Assembly (NCBI GenBank): GCA_038529265.1
Contig: JBCBDX010000003.1
Span: 248,001-312,000, forward strand
DNA: 64,000 nucleotides
Reading direction: 5' to 3'
DNA from: JBCBDX01 sp038529265
GTDB taxonomy: Bacteria; Pseudomonadota; Alphaproteobacteria; Rhizobiales; Rhizobiaceae
The position numbers and the translations under genes are program-made. Below, in pieces: positions 7,650 through 16,000 of this stretch. Positions within the stretch are counted from its first letter, which is position 1, and every line of letters starts with the position of its first letter. The notes below the pieces were generated by a model. That model was given only the letters and a program-made list of their open reading frames with translations. It had not been told where the DNA came from and searched no databases.

Positions 7650-8657
7650 TTAGAGCCCTGCTTGTTCTTTTCGGAAGCTTGCCGGCGTGTGTCCAACCCA
7701 GCGTTTGAAGGCGCGGGTAAAGGAACTCTGTTCTGAAAAGCCTGTCAAAAAAGCGATATCGGCCAAGGAGTACTGCTCATCTTTTAGCAATCCTTCCGCC
7801 AACTCGCGGCGCGTACCCTCTGCCAATATTTGAAAAGTCAGGCCATGATCAGCCAGACGCCGATGGAAGGAGCGCGCGCTAAACCCCAAACTTCGCGCGA
7901 TGTCTTCCATCTTGGGCGGCCCCTCGCTGAGTGCTTTGGCAATTGCCTGTCTTGTAAGTTCCTCCAACGTTGGCTCATCTTTGATCTCAGACAGTTCCTG
8001 ATCCAAATGGGAGATGAGGAACTGGGTAATGCCTTCGTCGCCAAGTGCATTGGGGACATCCAAGGACTCGCGCGAGAGTAACATTGCATCTTGTCCCGCA
8101 TCAAAATGCACCTCACATCCAAAATACGCCTCGTGTTGGCTGATGTCTGCCGGTGCAGCATGCCTGAAATAGACTTTGAGCGGTGCAAAGGTGGGCGATG
8201 TTACCTGCCGACTGAGTGAGACACCGCTTGCAAGATCGGCTTCAACCGATATGCGCATGCCCAAGCGTCGTTCGCCTTTCCGGTGTTCAACGAAGAGAAT
8301 ACCGTTTTCCGTCTCCTGCAGCTCATATTGCACAATGCTCGTCCACAACCGCGCATAGCGCGCAACACGCCCAAACGAACCGAGCAGGTTCGGCGCCGCC
8401 TTCCACGCCAGGCCAAGCGCACCATACTCATCGGGACGCATGGATTCGCCCACGATTAGTGGCAATGTGGTTGCGTCCGGCATCTGGTGAGCCAGCAATT
8501 CCAGCATGCCGTAGAAATCGTCTTCTTGCAGCATCAGCTTTGGGTCCAAAGGGCCATCGGGATCCAGATTGACAGAGCCGAGTATCTCCCTGGCGTTGAC
8601 GCTGTCGCCCGCTACCGCAACCAGCTTTCGCGCAAATAGTGACGTAACTTCTCCCAT
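7650..8657 (-). CDS. AraC-family transcriptional regulator, local activator
   Basis: A 335-residue protein with an N-terminal ligand-binding domain of the Arabinose_bd type and a C-terminal double helix-turn-helix (MEDIARSLGFSARSFHRRL and LADIAFLTGFSEQSSFTRAF, then RWVGHTPASFR), the AraC signature. The ATG at 8657 was preferred over an upstream TTG at 8741. Downstream on the same strand lie three transcription units each preceded by a matching 21-bp direct-repeat site, so it very likely activates DUF1330, the 61-residue protein and the NmrA/DUF1772 pair. The inducer is unknown; the NmrA-type gene hints at a redox-active or electrophilic compound. Confidence 0.9.
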   Translation of the reverse strand: MGEVTSLFARKLVAVAGDSVNAREILGSVNLDPDGPLDPKLMLQEDDFYGMLELLAHQMPDATTLPLIVGESMRPDEYGALGLAWKAAPNLLGSFGRVARYARLWTSIVQYELQETENGILFVEHRKGERRLGMRISVEADLASGVSLSRQVTSPTFAPLKVYFRHAAPADISQHEAYFGCEVHFDAGQDAMLLSRESLDVPNALGDEGITQFLISHLDQELSEIKDEPTLEELTRQAIAKALSEGPPKMEDIARSLGFSARSFHRRLADHGLTFQILAEGTRRELAEGLLKDEQYSLADIAFLTGFSEQSSFTRAFKRWVGHTPASFRKEQAGL

Positions 8658-8751
8658 GGTTATCAGTTTAGCGGTGAAAAACTTGAGGTCTAGACGTGAT
8701 GAAGTGCCGTTTTGGGCGCTGGGCTTCTGGTGAAAGTGCAAGAGGCTGTTA

Positions 8752-8788
8752 TGACATTGTAATTGTCAATATGACATGTATAATGTCA
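8752..8788 (+). promoter_or_regulatory. Promoter with overlapping TGACA/TGTCA operator array before the MarR gene
   Basis: TTGTAA at 8757 and TATAAT at 8779 are spaced 16 bp and form a good sigma-70 promoter. The array TGACA (8752), TGTCA (8764), TGACA (8772), TGTCA (8784) makes nested inverted repeats covering it. TATAAT ends 6 nt before the ATG at 8791, so transcription would begin at or next to the start codon (leaderless). Confidence 0.6.
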
Positions 8789-8790
8789 AT

Positions 8791-9237
8791 ATGAACGTGA
8801 AGCATTTGCATAAGCTTGTCTGGATGTCGCGACCGCTGATGCAGGCTGCCGAGGCCTGCGTTGAGAAAGGTCTGGGAGGGACTGATTTAACGGTTCGCAT
8901 GCGCGCCGTTTTGGAAATTTTGAGACAGTATGGAGACCAGAGCGTGCCCCAGCTTGCTGCACAACTTGAGATCAAAAGGCAGTATGTTCAGTTGATGGTC
9001 AATGAGACTTTGGCCTCCGGATTTACAGATCAGCGCGCCAATCCCCGCCATAAGCGTTCAAAGCTGATCTGTTTAACGGATCGCGGTCGACACATCATTG
9101 ATCGCATCATCGCAGATGAATTGGCTCTGATGGCTGATATCGGGGAGGGCTTCAGCGATAATGATATTGCCAAGGCGTTGGAGGTGGTTCTCACGGTTAC
9201 TGAGAGACTTAAGTCAGTTGCAGGAGAGAGCCGATGA
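8791..9237 (+). CDS. MarR-family transcriptional regulator
   Basis: A 148-residue winged-helix protein: VPQLAAQLEIKRQYVQLMVNE is the helix-turn-helix and RANPRHKRSKLICLT the basic wing. An in-frame ATG at 8776 overlaps the -10 element, so the ATG at 8791 was chosen even though no Shine-Dalgarno precedes it. The stop codon overlaps the ATG of the isochorismatase-like gene (ATGATGA), so the two are translationally coupled and probably both autoregulated through the TGACA/TGTCA array. Confidence 0.85.
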   Translation: MNVKHLHKLVWMSRPLMQAAEACVEKGLGGTDLTVRMRAVLEILRQYGDQSVPQLAAQLEIKRQYVQLMVNETLASGFTDQRANPRHKRSKLICLTDRGRHIIDRIIADELALMADIGEGFSDNDIAKALEVVLTVTERLKSVAGESR

Positions 9238-9853
9238 TGATCGCCTATTTGATTGGCGCTCTTTTGTTTGGCTTTGCGGCCTGGTTGGCATTTGGTGTTT
9301 GGCGCATCGGTGCCGTTAGCTCCGGGGAGGAAATCGGTGACCGCAGCGGAGCAGCGCTGCTGCTCATCGATCTGCAGACCGTGTTTTGGGATCACGGCCC
9401 GTATGATGAGGCGACCAAGGCTGCTGCACATGAAGTAATCCTGAGCGAAGTAAAGTCTGCCAAGGATAAAGGTGTTCCTGTGATTGCTGTGCGCCAGGAA
9501 TGGTCGATTCCCTCAACACAGATGATTGCCAGACTGACCATGAAAGGCCAAGCAATTGCAGGGTCAGCGGGTACTGAGCTGGTTGAGCCATTTGCGAACC
9601 TTGCTGATCATATTCTAGTCAAACGTGTGCAGGACGCCTTTGAAACCGTTGAGCTGAACTGTCTTCTTTCGAAGCTGAATGTTGCAAGCCTGCGTGTGGT
9701 AGGTCTGGATATGAACTATTGTGTGTTGAAGACGTCGCTGGCCGCCAGAAATAGGGCTACGATGTGACGCTGGTCAAGGCGGGTACATTGGCCTCACAAC
9801 CGACTGAACGAGCGGAGCAGCTTTTGGTCGAAAGCGGGGCGGCAATTACTTAG
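9234..9853 (+). pseudogene. Isochorismatase-like cysteine hydrolase, frameshifted near the C-terminus
   Basis: The frame from 9234 codes for an N-terminal membrane segment (residues 4-22), then an isochorismatase-like domain: Asp in LLLIDLQTVF, Lys in ILVKRVQDAF and Cys in LDMNYCVLKT form the expected D-K-C triad. It stops early at a TGA after AARNRATM. Shifting frame at the GGG run 9754-9756 (one G short) gives RGYDVTLVKAGTL and a natural end at 9853, so about 32 residues of the core fold are out of frame. The membrane anchor is unusual for this family. It could be a pseudogene or a sequencing error. Confidence 0.8.
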
Positions 9854-9854
9854 C

Positions 9855-10562
9855 CTACTTCCCCAAAAGCTTTTTGAGCATCTCGGCCATGGGGCCTTTG
9901 GCTTCTGATTTGGGCGCCGTGTCGCGCGCCTGGCGCACGTGGCTTTGCTGCTTTGTTGCCAGTGCGTTGGGCTTCTTTTCTTCCGGTTTTTTGTCGCCCA
10001 CTGCCAAGGCCAGCTTGTTCATGAAACCGGAAGTGTCACCCTCAATAAGGAGGGCAATCTCGTCACCGATGCTATCGAGTAGGGGTTCCAGCCATGCGTG
10101 ATCAGCTTTGCCAAAGTCGCCGAGCACGTGGCCATTGACGCGCTCTTTTGAGCCCGGATGGCCGATACCCAACCGCACGCGCTGATAATCCTTACCGCAA
10201 TGGGCATCCATGGACTTGATGCCATTGTGCCCGCCATGACCACCGCCGGTTTTGATGCGCACCTTGCCGGGTGCCAGATCCAATTCATCGTAGAAAACGG
10301 TGATGGCTTCAGGCCCGAGCTTGTAAAACCGCATGGCCTCGCCGACCGATTGGCCAGACAGGTTCATGAAAGTCTGCGGCTTGATGATAAAGAGCTTTTC
10401 GCCCTCGAGCCGGCCTTCAGAAATTTCGGCGGAGAACTTTTTTTGCCAAGGGCTAAAAGAAGAATGGCGGCGAACAATCGCGTCCGCCGCCATAAAGCCG
10501 ATATTGTGGCGATTGCCCGCATATTTCGCGCCCGGATTGCCGAGACCAACGATGATCTTCAT
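9855..10562 (-). CDS. pth: Peptidyl-tRNA hydrolase
   Basis: A 235-residue enzyme that releases peptides from peptidyl-tRNA dropped by ribosomes. The N-terminus MKIIVGLGNPGAKYAG followed by NRHNIGF gives Asn9 and catalytic His19; FYDELDL and GGHGGHNG are the other family blocks. The lysine-rich tail after residue 190 (KKPEEKKPNALATK) is longer than in E. coli, as is common in rhizobia. It follows rplY on the same strand with a 27-bp gap, a conserved pairing in alphaproteobacteria. Confidence 0.96.
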   Translation of the reverse strand: MKIIVGLGNPGAKYAGNRHNIGFMAADAIVRRHSSFSPWQKKFSAEISEGRLEGEKLFIIKPQTFMNLSGQSVGEAMRFYKLGPEAITVFYDELDLAPGKVRIKTGGGHGGHNGIKSMDAHCGKDYQRVRLGIGHPGSKERVNGHVLGDFGKADHAWLEPLLDSIGDEIALLIEGDTSGFMNKLALAVGDKKPEEKKPNALATKQQSHVRQARDTAPKSEAKGPMAEMLKKLLGK

Positions 10563-10589
10563 CCTGTCTCTCCGAGCGCCAAAGCGGCT

Positions 10590-11225
10590 TTATTCGTCGC
10601 CGCCTTCTGATGCTTCTTCGTCGCCACCAGCCGCGTCATCATCGTCTGACTTGATGCCGCCGCCAGGCGCCGCAATTGTCGCGATGGTAAAGTCACGGTC
10701 AGTGATGGTTGGCTCTGCGCCTTCCGGCAGATTGATGGATGATACTTTGAGTGCATCACCCACTTGAGCGTTGGCCAAATCAAGCGTGAAGGATTCGGGA
10801 ATTGAATCCGCAGGAACGTTTACCTCAACTTCGTGGCGGACAACGTTCAGCACGCCGCCCATTTTGAGGCCGGGGCATGTATCTTCGTTCTCGAAGTGGA
10901 CCGGTACGTTGACAGTCACGACAGACTTCGCAGAGATGCGCAGGAAGTCGACATGCAGCAGCTTGTCCTTGACCGGATCGAGTTGATAGTCCTTGGCGAG
11001 CACCTTGTGCTTCTGGCCGCCGACTTCGATCTCGCCAACGGTGGTCAAGAAACCGCCGGACATGATTTTCTGGGTGACGTCCTTGCGCGACAGCGCGATG
11101 GACAATGGTTCTTTCTTATCACCGTAAATAACGGCGGGCACGTTGCCTTGGCGACGAACTTCCCGAGCGGACCCCTTACCAACCCGGTCGCGCGCCTCGG
11201 CCGTGAGCACATATGCTTCGCTCAT
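10590..11225 (-). CDS. rplY: Ribosomal protein bL25 (CTC/TL5 form)
   Basis: A 211-residue protein: N-terminal L25 domain binding 5S rRNA (AEARDRVGKGSAREVRR, VPAVIYG) followed by the TL5/CTC C-terminal beta domain (LRISAKSVVTVNVPVHF, GGVLNVVRHEVEVNVPA) and an acidic tail (SDDDDAAGGDEEASEGGDE). The ATG at 11225 has GAAAGGAA upstream; the longer open frame to 11462 is not supported. It lies upstream of pth and divergent from galU. Confidence 0.96.
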   Translation of the reverse strand: MSEAYVLTAEARDRVGKGSAREVRRQGNVPAVIYGDKKEPLSIALSRKDVTQKIMSGGFLTTVGEIEVGGQKHKVLAKDYQLDPVKDKLLHVDFLRISAKSVVTVNVPVHFENEDTCPGLKMGGVLNVVRHEVEVNVPADSIPESFTLDLANAQVGDALKVSSINLPEGAEPTITDRDFTIATIAAPGGGIKSDDDDAAGGDEEASEGGDE

Positions 11226-11513
11226 AGCGTTTCCTTTCGAGGGCATAACATGGAGTGGTGAAACATCACCGATGCCAAGCATCAGCCGCGCTGCCTCCAA
11301 GGGTGTCTGCGCGGATGGCGGGCTATTAAGGTAAGGGGCCCAATATTGCAAGTGGTTGCGGTTGGCGTCTTTGTACCGATTTTCGCCCTGATTGGCCTGA
11401 TACAGCGCGAAAAGTTGGGTTAATGGGCGCGCGGGCCTTTTCGCAACGTAAAGACGAAGCAATAAGGGGCGCAGTTATTTGTGCGATTGCGCTTGATGCA
11501 CTCGATAACACCC

Positions 11514-12407
11514 ATGGAGGCCCCATTGCACGCACCCGTTAAGAAAGCCGTCATCCCCGTTGCCGGTCTCGGCACCCGTTTTTTGCCAGCCACGAAGGCG
11601 GTTCCAAAAGAGATGCTGACCGTGGTCGACAAGCCTGTCATTCAGTACGCGGCAGAAGAAGCGTTTGAAGCGGGCATCGAGCACATCGTCATGGTGACCG
11701 GGCGCAACAAGCATGTGATCGAAGATCATTTTGACCATCAGGTTGAGCTTGAGGCGACGCTTGAAGAACGCGGCAAGACCGGACCGTTGGAAGCGCTCCT
11801 CGCTGATATACCGGAAGCTGGTCGCATCAGCTTTACCCGCCAGCAAAAGCCGCTTGGGCTTGGCCATGCAGTCTGGTGCGCGCGCGATATTGTTGGCGAT
11901 GAGCCGTTCGCTGTGCTGTTGCCCGATATGGTGATGAAAGGCGCACCCGGCTGCCTTGCGCAGATGATGGCGGTCTACAATGAAAAGGGCGGTAACGTCA
12001 TTTCCGTTGAGGAGTGCCATCCCGATCTGGCGCACAAATATGGCATCGTCTCCATGGGCGCGCAGTCTGAGAATTCGTTTGAAGTCACCGGCATGGTGGA
12101 AAAACCGCCGCAAGGCACCGCGCCTTCCAACTATTTCATCAATGGCCGCTATATTCTCGATGGCAAGGTGATGGAGTTTTTGAGCAAGCATGAAACGGGG
12201 GCGGGCGGTGAAATCCAGCTCACTGACTCCATGCTCGCGCTGATGGGTGTGCAGCCGTTCCATGCAGTTCCGTTTGATGGCAAGACCTATGATTGCGGCT
12301 CAAAGGTCGGCTTCCTGCAAGCCAATCTGGAACTGGGGTTAGCGCATGAAGAGACGGGCGCGGAGTTTGCGCAATTGGTTCAGCGTGCTTTTGATCAGAA
12401 TTCTTGA
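11514..12407 (+). CDS. galU: UTP--glucose-1-phosphate uridylyltransferase
   Basis: A protein of about 297 residues that makes UDP-glucose from UTP and glucose-1-phosphate for polysaccharide synthesis. The nucleotide-binding block GLGTRFLPATKAVPKEM is near the N-terminus; EKPPQGTAPSNYFINGRYIL and GGEIQLTDSM are typical of the family. Start is uncertain: ATG at 11514 has no Shine-Dalgarno, whereas GGAGG at 11516-11520 sits 5 nt before a TTG at 11526 that would give MHAPVKKAVIPVAG, close to rhizobial GalU N-termini. Confidence 0.94.
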   Translation: MEAPLHAPVKKAVIPVAGLGTRFLPATKAVPKEMLTVVDKPVIQYAAEEAFEAGIEHIVMVTGRNKHVIEDHFDHQVELEATLEERGKTGPLEALLADIPEAGRISFTRQQKPLGLGHAVWCARDIVGDEPFAVLLPDMVMKGAPGCLAQMMAVYNEKGGNVISVEECHPDLAHKYGIVSMGAQSENSFEVTGMVEKPPQGTAPSNYFINGRYILDGKVMEFLSKHETGAGGEIQLTDSMLALMGVQPFHAVPFDGKTYDCGSKVGFLQANLELGLAHEETGAEFAQLVQRAFDQNS

Positions 12408-12530
12408 TGTGGTTGAATGCTGCCAAAGACAATGGGCCTTTGTTTAAGTGGGGCTCGGCAACTCCAAATGTGACTATTATGAAGAAGTTGGCGCCCCCAA
12501 AAAGCCCAGGGTCAATCTGGATATTGCCGC

Positions 12531-13829
12531 TTAAAGATCAGGATACAACATCATTTCACCGCCGGTTTCGCTGAAACGTGGATTTTCCCTGTTGATCAAC
12601 GTCAGTTGAAATGGCCCGTCCAATCTTAGCCCATGGCTGTTGGACCCAGCGCCAAAAGGCGTGCCGAAAGCCGAGAGATCGCGCTCAAAAAACGTGTCCT
12701 GCTGCTTTTTATTAATTGGGTAATAGTAGAAACCATTCCACCAATTACCCCCACCATTGACGCCTGTTACCCTGATCTGTTCGCACCAGTCCGCTCTGCC
12801 ACCGATGCGGCAGTTTGTGAATGACGAGCCGACATTGACGATTGTCTTGCCATCGTCGGACTTCCATCTGGATATTTGATTCAAAATGCCGCTGCGATCA
12901 GAACTCCACCATTTGTAATTGACGTTAATTCTGGGCAGTAGCGATCTATCAGAATTCTTTTTGTATAAGTCCCAACGGTTGCTCGGTAGGTTACCGGTGA
13001 TCAACCCTTCCAAGCCTGTTTCAGCGGACTCCCAGAGTTTTATAATGTTTAGACATGCAGCTTGCGCGGCAACACGCTCTGTTTCAGGAGTGTTTGCAAA
13101 GCTTTTTGGGTAGTATTGTTCCAAATGATTGATATATAAATTGCTATAATTTCTATATACATCCGAATGACTAGAGTCGGATACATAATTTCCATCAACG
13201 CGTTCAATGCCATCTAAAATGGCGAGCTGACGTTCGTTGGCCAATACGATACCCGCGCCAACAATAAATGCAGATAGGCCGTGCTCCTCTTGAGCCATGA
13301 CCCGATCAATTGTTGCCTTGAAGTCCTGATGGTTAGCCTTGAGCATGTCGGCTAGTTCATTGCGCTTATCTTCCGGTAACAGCCCGATGTTCCCGACATT
13401 TGATCTTTTCAATGCGCCAGCTTGATGTGTGTTATATGTCAGGCGTAACCAATTTATTTGACTATAGATCGCGTTCGCAAGTTCATTGCGCTCATTTTGT
13501 TCGAATTTGTCATCAATATAGGCCTTTAGATTTTCTTGCCATTGCGATGGTGTATTGTCGATCACCTTTGGCGATGGATTATCTTTTTTACTAAAGATGG
13601 ATGTTAATACGACCGAGCCTACTGATGAAACCAGCGGAGCAAATGGCCCGGCGCCAGCTAATGTCATACTGACGCCGAGTCCTGCGACGAGCACTGGCTG
13701 GACGACGCGTACAATAGAGGCTACGTCTTCAAAGGATGCCGCTTGTGCAGTGCGAGGATGGGGTGCCAGCTGTGTGGCGAGCGGCACTGCTACGCCATAT
13801 CTTAGTAGATCGCGACGTTTAATATTCAT
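12531..13829 (-). CDS. Tat-exported protein with a helical region resembling Cry/delta-endotoxin domain I
   Basis: A 432-residue protein beginning MNIKRRDLLRYGVAVPLA, a twin-arginine signal ending near AQAA. Residues about 35-250 are mostly helical: hydrophobic helices (GAGPFAPLVSSVGSVVLTS) then an amphipathic WQENLKAYIDDKFEQ segment and FIVGAGIVLANERQLAILD, an order reminiscent of the pore-forming helical bundle of three-domain Cry toxins. The C-terminal part is rich in Trp, Tyr, Asn and Gly and looks like beta structure. This is a resemblance judged by eye, not a proven homology. AT-rich upstream DNA and codon use suggest transfer. GGGG 7 nt before the ATG supports the start. Confidence 0.6.
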   Translation of the reverse strand: MNIKRRDLLRYGVAVPLATQLAPHPRTAQAASFEDVASIVRVVQPVLVAGLGVSMTLAGAGPFAPLVSSVGSVVLTSIFSKKDNPSPKVIDNTPSQWQENLKAYIDDKFEQNERNELANAIYSQINWLRLTYNTHQAGALKRSNVGNIGLLPEDKRNELADMLKANHQDFKATIDRVMAQEEHGLSAFIVGAGIVLANERQLAILDGIERVDGNYVSDSSHSDVYRNYSNLYINHLEQYYPKSFANTPETERVAAQAACLNIIKLWESAETGLEGLITGNLPSNRWDLYKKNSDRSLLPRINVNYKWWSSDRSGILNQISRWKSDDGKTIVNVGSSFTNCRIGGRADWCEQIRVTGVNGGGNWWNGFYYYPINKKQQDTFFERDLSAFGTPFGAGSNSHGLRLDGPFQLTLINRENPRFSETGGEMMLYPDL

Positions 13830-14128
13830 TTTTAGCCCCTTTTATAAATAGTATAATATTTTTTTAAAAATAAAATAGAAAAATAGACCCTTTCATCCGA
13901 AAACTATTGATTTATTAATTGCATTTATCACCGTTTTATTTTTATAATCGTAGTTTTAAGCCTATTTTTCAAATTCAATGTAAAATCCAAAAACTTTGAC
14001 GCAGATACTCGTCGGTTTGCGCTTCCCTTTGTTACCCTGAGATCTCTGGTCAATTTATGAACCAAAGGTGCGCCTGACTTGTGATCCGGCCATCTACTAA
14101 GCAATCAATTTCGATGGCCGGAGGGCTC
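13830..14128. other. AT-rich intergenic stretch
   Basis: About 300 bp with long A/T runs, especially 13850-13990, unlike the surrounding DNA. It contains the promoter region of the toxin-like gene on the minus strand; no gene, RNA or clear repeat was recognised in it. Confidence 0.6.
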
Positions 14129-14809
14129 TTAGCGGCGGAACCCACGAGCAGCAGTGTTTCCTTGCGGTCCAACGACAGCAGCGCCGCACCCACGCCAACC
14201 ACAGCCAGCAGCTCCCGTCGCCGTGTTGCCGTTTGGTCCGGTGACCGTTCCGCCCGTGGCGCATCCGCGCGGGCCGCAGCCGCGAGCGCCGGTAGCTGTG
14301 CCGCCATTTGCGCCATTCACCGTTCCGGTCGCGCCGCAGCGCACGCCGACACAGCCCTTGGTGCCTGTCGCAGTGCCCCCGTAAGGTCCGACCGCTGTGC
14401 CCGTGACGCTGGCCTGGTAGGCTGGATAGGCAGTCCAGGAAGCGTGCCAAGGATAGGCGTAATAGTATGTGTCCCAGTAAGCTTGGCTATAGGTGACGAC
14501 GGCTACCCCGGTCGCAGGCGCTACGGCTGGTGTCAAAATCACGGTTGAGCCGTTGTAAACAACCTGAATGTAACTGGATGAAACCCACCCGCGATATTGT
14601 CCGAAGGCCACATCGCACCACTCGTAACCAGACACACAACCATGTGTCACGATGTTGCTGCCTGCCGGAATTGTTGTGACAATTGGATAAGCAGTTGAAG
14701 GACCGGCCCGCAAATTGACGTTTGCGGTCGATACCGCCACGGTTGTCGCCGATGCTGCGGAAATGCCAGCTATCAGGAGGGCAGCAACAATCAATAATCG
14801 GTTCAGCAT
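14129..14809 (-). CDS. Secreted SH3-domain protein with Gly/Cys-rich C-terminal repeats
   Basis: A 226-residue protein with a Sec signal (MLNRLLIVAALLIAGISAASA) and a bacterial SH3 domain (STANVNLRAGPSTAYPIVTT, GYEWCDVAFGQYRGWVSSSYI) of the kind that binds cell-wall or cell-surface ligands. After a Tyr/Trp-rich linker come about three degenerate repeats of roughly 25 residues, each with a TATG block and a pair of cysteines (GCVGVRC, GCGPRGC, GCGWRGC), then GPxGNTA. GGAGA lies 6 nt before the chosen ATG. The function of the repeat tail is unknown. Confidence 0.85.
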   Translation of the reverse strand: MLNRLLIVAALLIAGISAASATTVAVSTANVNLRAGPSTAYPIVTTIPAGSNIVTHGCVSGYEWCDVAFGQYRGWVSSSYIQVVYNGSTVILTPAVAPATGVAVVTYSQAYWDTYYYAYPWHASWTAYPAYQASVTGTAVGPYGGTATGTKGCVGVRCGATGTVNGANGGTATGARGCGPRGCATGGTVTGPNGNTATGAAGCGWRGCGAAVVGPQGNTAARGFRR

Positions 14810-15119
14810 TGTGTTCTCCATTTGTGTTCTTCGATCTGGCGGAGAGCAAGGTCGTTGAACTCGCCGCTTCGGAACAGGAGATCACCTCATGGTCCCCGCC
14901 CGTTCGTCCGGGAAGTCTCTTAGTCCCTTTGCAGAAATGTGACTTCAAAGCTGGCAAATGTGACGAGATGCGTCAGCGATGGCGATCTGTCGTATCTTGA
15001 AATATCTTTACCCATGACCGTTTAGAGCAGCAGTTGCGGAATGTTGAACTTTCGCCTGCCATTCCCTTCGCCGCCCTGAGGCCTATCTTATTTCTGCGAG
15101 TGCAAAAGTGAGGTTGTCC
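14810..15119. other. Intergenic region, no gene recognised
   Basis: Just over 300 bp between the divergent SH3-domain gene and the small exported protein gene. Short open frames here lack ribosome-binding sites and family features. It must contain the two divergent promoters, but no clear operator or terminator was seen. Confidence 0.5.
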
Positions 15120-15548
15120 ATGATCCGCGCACTTCTCATCGTCCTGCTCACAACGACGCCGGCTCTTTCATGGGAAGCAAGGTTCGGGGCCATTTGCGAG
15201 CTTCTTTATGATGATGAAAATACATCGGTGCGTCTGACGTATGATCCGACGATCCCCGAATATTCAATTTCGGTGACCGGTGCGCAGCCGTGGGAAAGTG
15301 GCCCCTTCTTTGCGATGCAGTTTGACGGGCCGCGCCAGAACTTTATCTCCACCAATCGCCATGTGTTATCTGATGGTGGGCAGACGGTGACGGTCACGGA
15401 TCGTGGGTTCGGTAACGTGCTCAACGGCTTGGAGTTCAACAACAGTGCAACCGCCTATCTGGGTGAGCAATCTGCTTCTGTTCCGCTTGATGGGGCCGCG
15501 CCTGCCGTTCAGGAATTTCGTGCCTGCACCACCGCCGTTGGTGTTTGA
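15120..15548 (+). CDS. Small exported protein of unknown function
   Basis: A 142-residue protein with a clear Sec signal (MIRALLIVLLTTTPALSWEA). The mature part has two cysteines (CELLYDDEN, ACTTAVGV) that could pair, and alternating polar/hydrophobic residues suggesting a beta sandwich. No family was recognised. GAGG at 15110 lies 6 nt before the ATG at 15120; a GTG 12 nt further up is less likely. Confidence 0.7.
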   Translation: MIRALLIVLLTTTPALSWEARFGAICELLYDDENTSVRLTYDPTIPEYSISVTGAQPWESGPFFAMQFDGPRQNFISTNRHVLSDGGQTVTVTDRGFGNVLNGLEFNNSATAYLGEQSASVPLDGAAPAVQEFRACTTAVGV

Positions 15549-15658
15549 TTGCGCTCTGACCTGATGTGTCCTAGGCTTTTGGCGGGGCCAATGGCGGACG
15601 CCCCACTTGAGAGCTTTGCGCTCCAAGTTCCGCCTTCGCGATCTATGCGGAGGCCAAT

Positions 15659-16000
15659 ATGTCCAAGATCAAGCCATCAGAACTTTTCGAATTGCTCGGC
15701 ACCATAACGCTTTTAGATGTGCGCAAGCCCAAAGCGCGCGCAGCATCTGGTGAAATGATTGCCGGTTCCGTTTTTCAGCATCCTTTTCTTGCCGTCAACT
15801 GGGCAGCTGAATTTACCAGTCATCAGCTTGTCATCTACTGCGTGCACGGCCATGAAGTCAGTCAATCCGTGTGTGGGTTTTTGCGTGATGAGGGGATCAA
15901 TTGCCGGTATGCTGAAGGGGGCATGGCTGCAATGATTGACGCTGGTTTTGAAACGGTTGCGTTGGAAACGACAGGAGCGGGCCATGTTCAAAGCCAATGA
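15659..16000 (+). CDS. Rhodanese-domain protein
   Basis: A 113-residue single rhodanese domain. LLDVRKPKAR is the first conserved block and the active-site loop is CVHGHEVS, with the catalytic cysteine that carries a persulfide. Its 3' end overlaps the start of the chromate transporter gene by 17 nt, so the two are coupled. Rhodanese genes are known neighbours of ChrA transporters, suggesting a role in the sulfur or redox side of chromate handling; substrate unknown. Confidence 0.88.
   Translation: MSKIKPSELFELLGTITLLDVRKPKARAASGEMIAGSVFQHPFLAVNWAAEFTSHQLVIYCVHGHEVSQSVCGFLRDEGINCRYAEGGMAAMIDAGFETVALETTGAGHVQSQ

Noticed and set aside
10590..11462. Longer reading frame of rplY starting at 11462
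   Set aside because: The L25 domain begins at the ATG at 11225, which has its own ribosome-binding site; the extra 79 residues match nothing.
11475..12263. A 262-codon open frame on the minus strand opposite galU
   Set aside because: Antisense to the GalU nucleotide-binding and sugar-binding blocks; no ribosome-binding site or motif.
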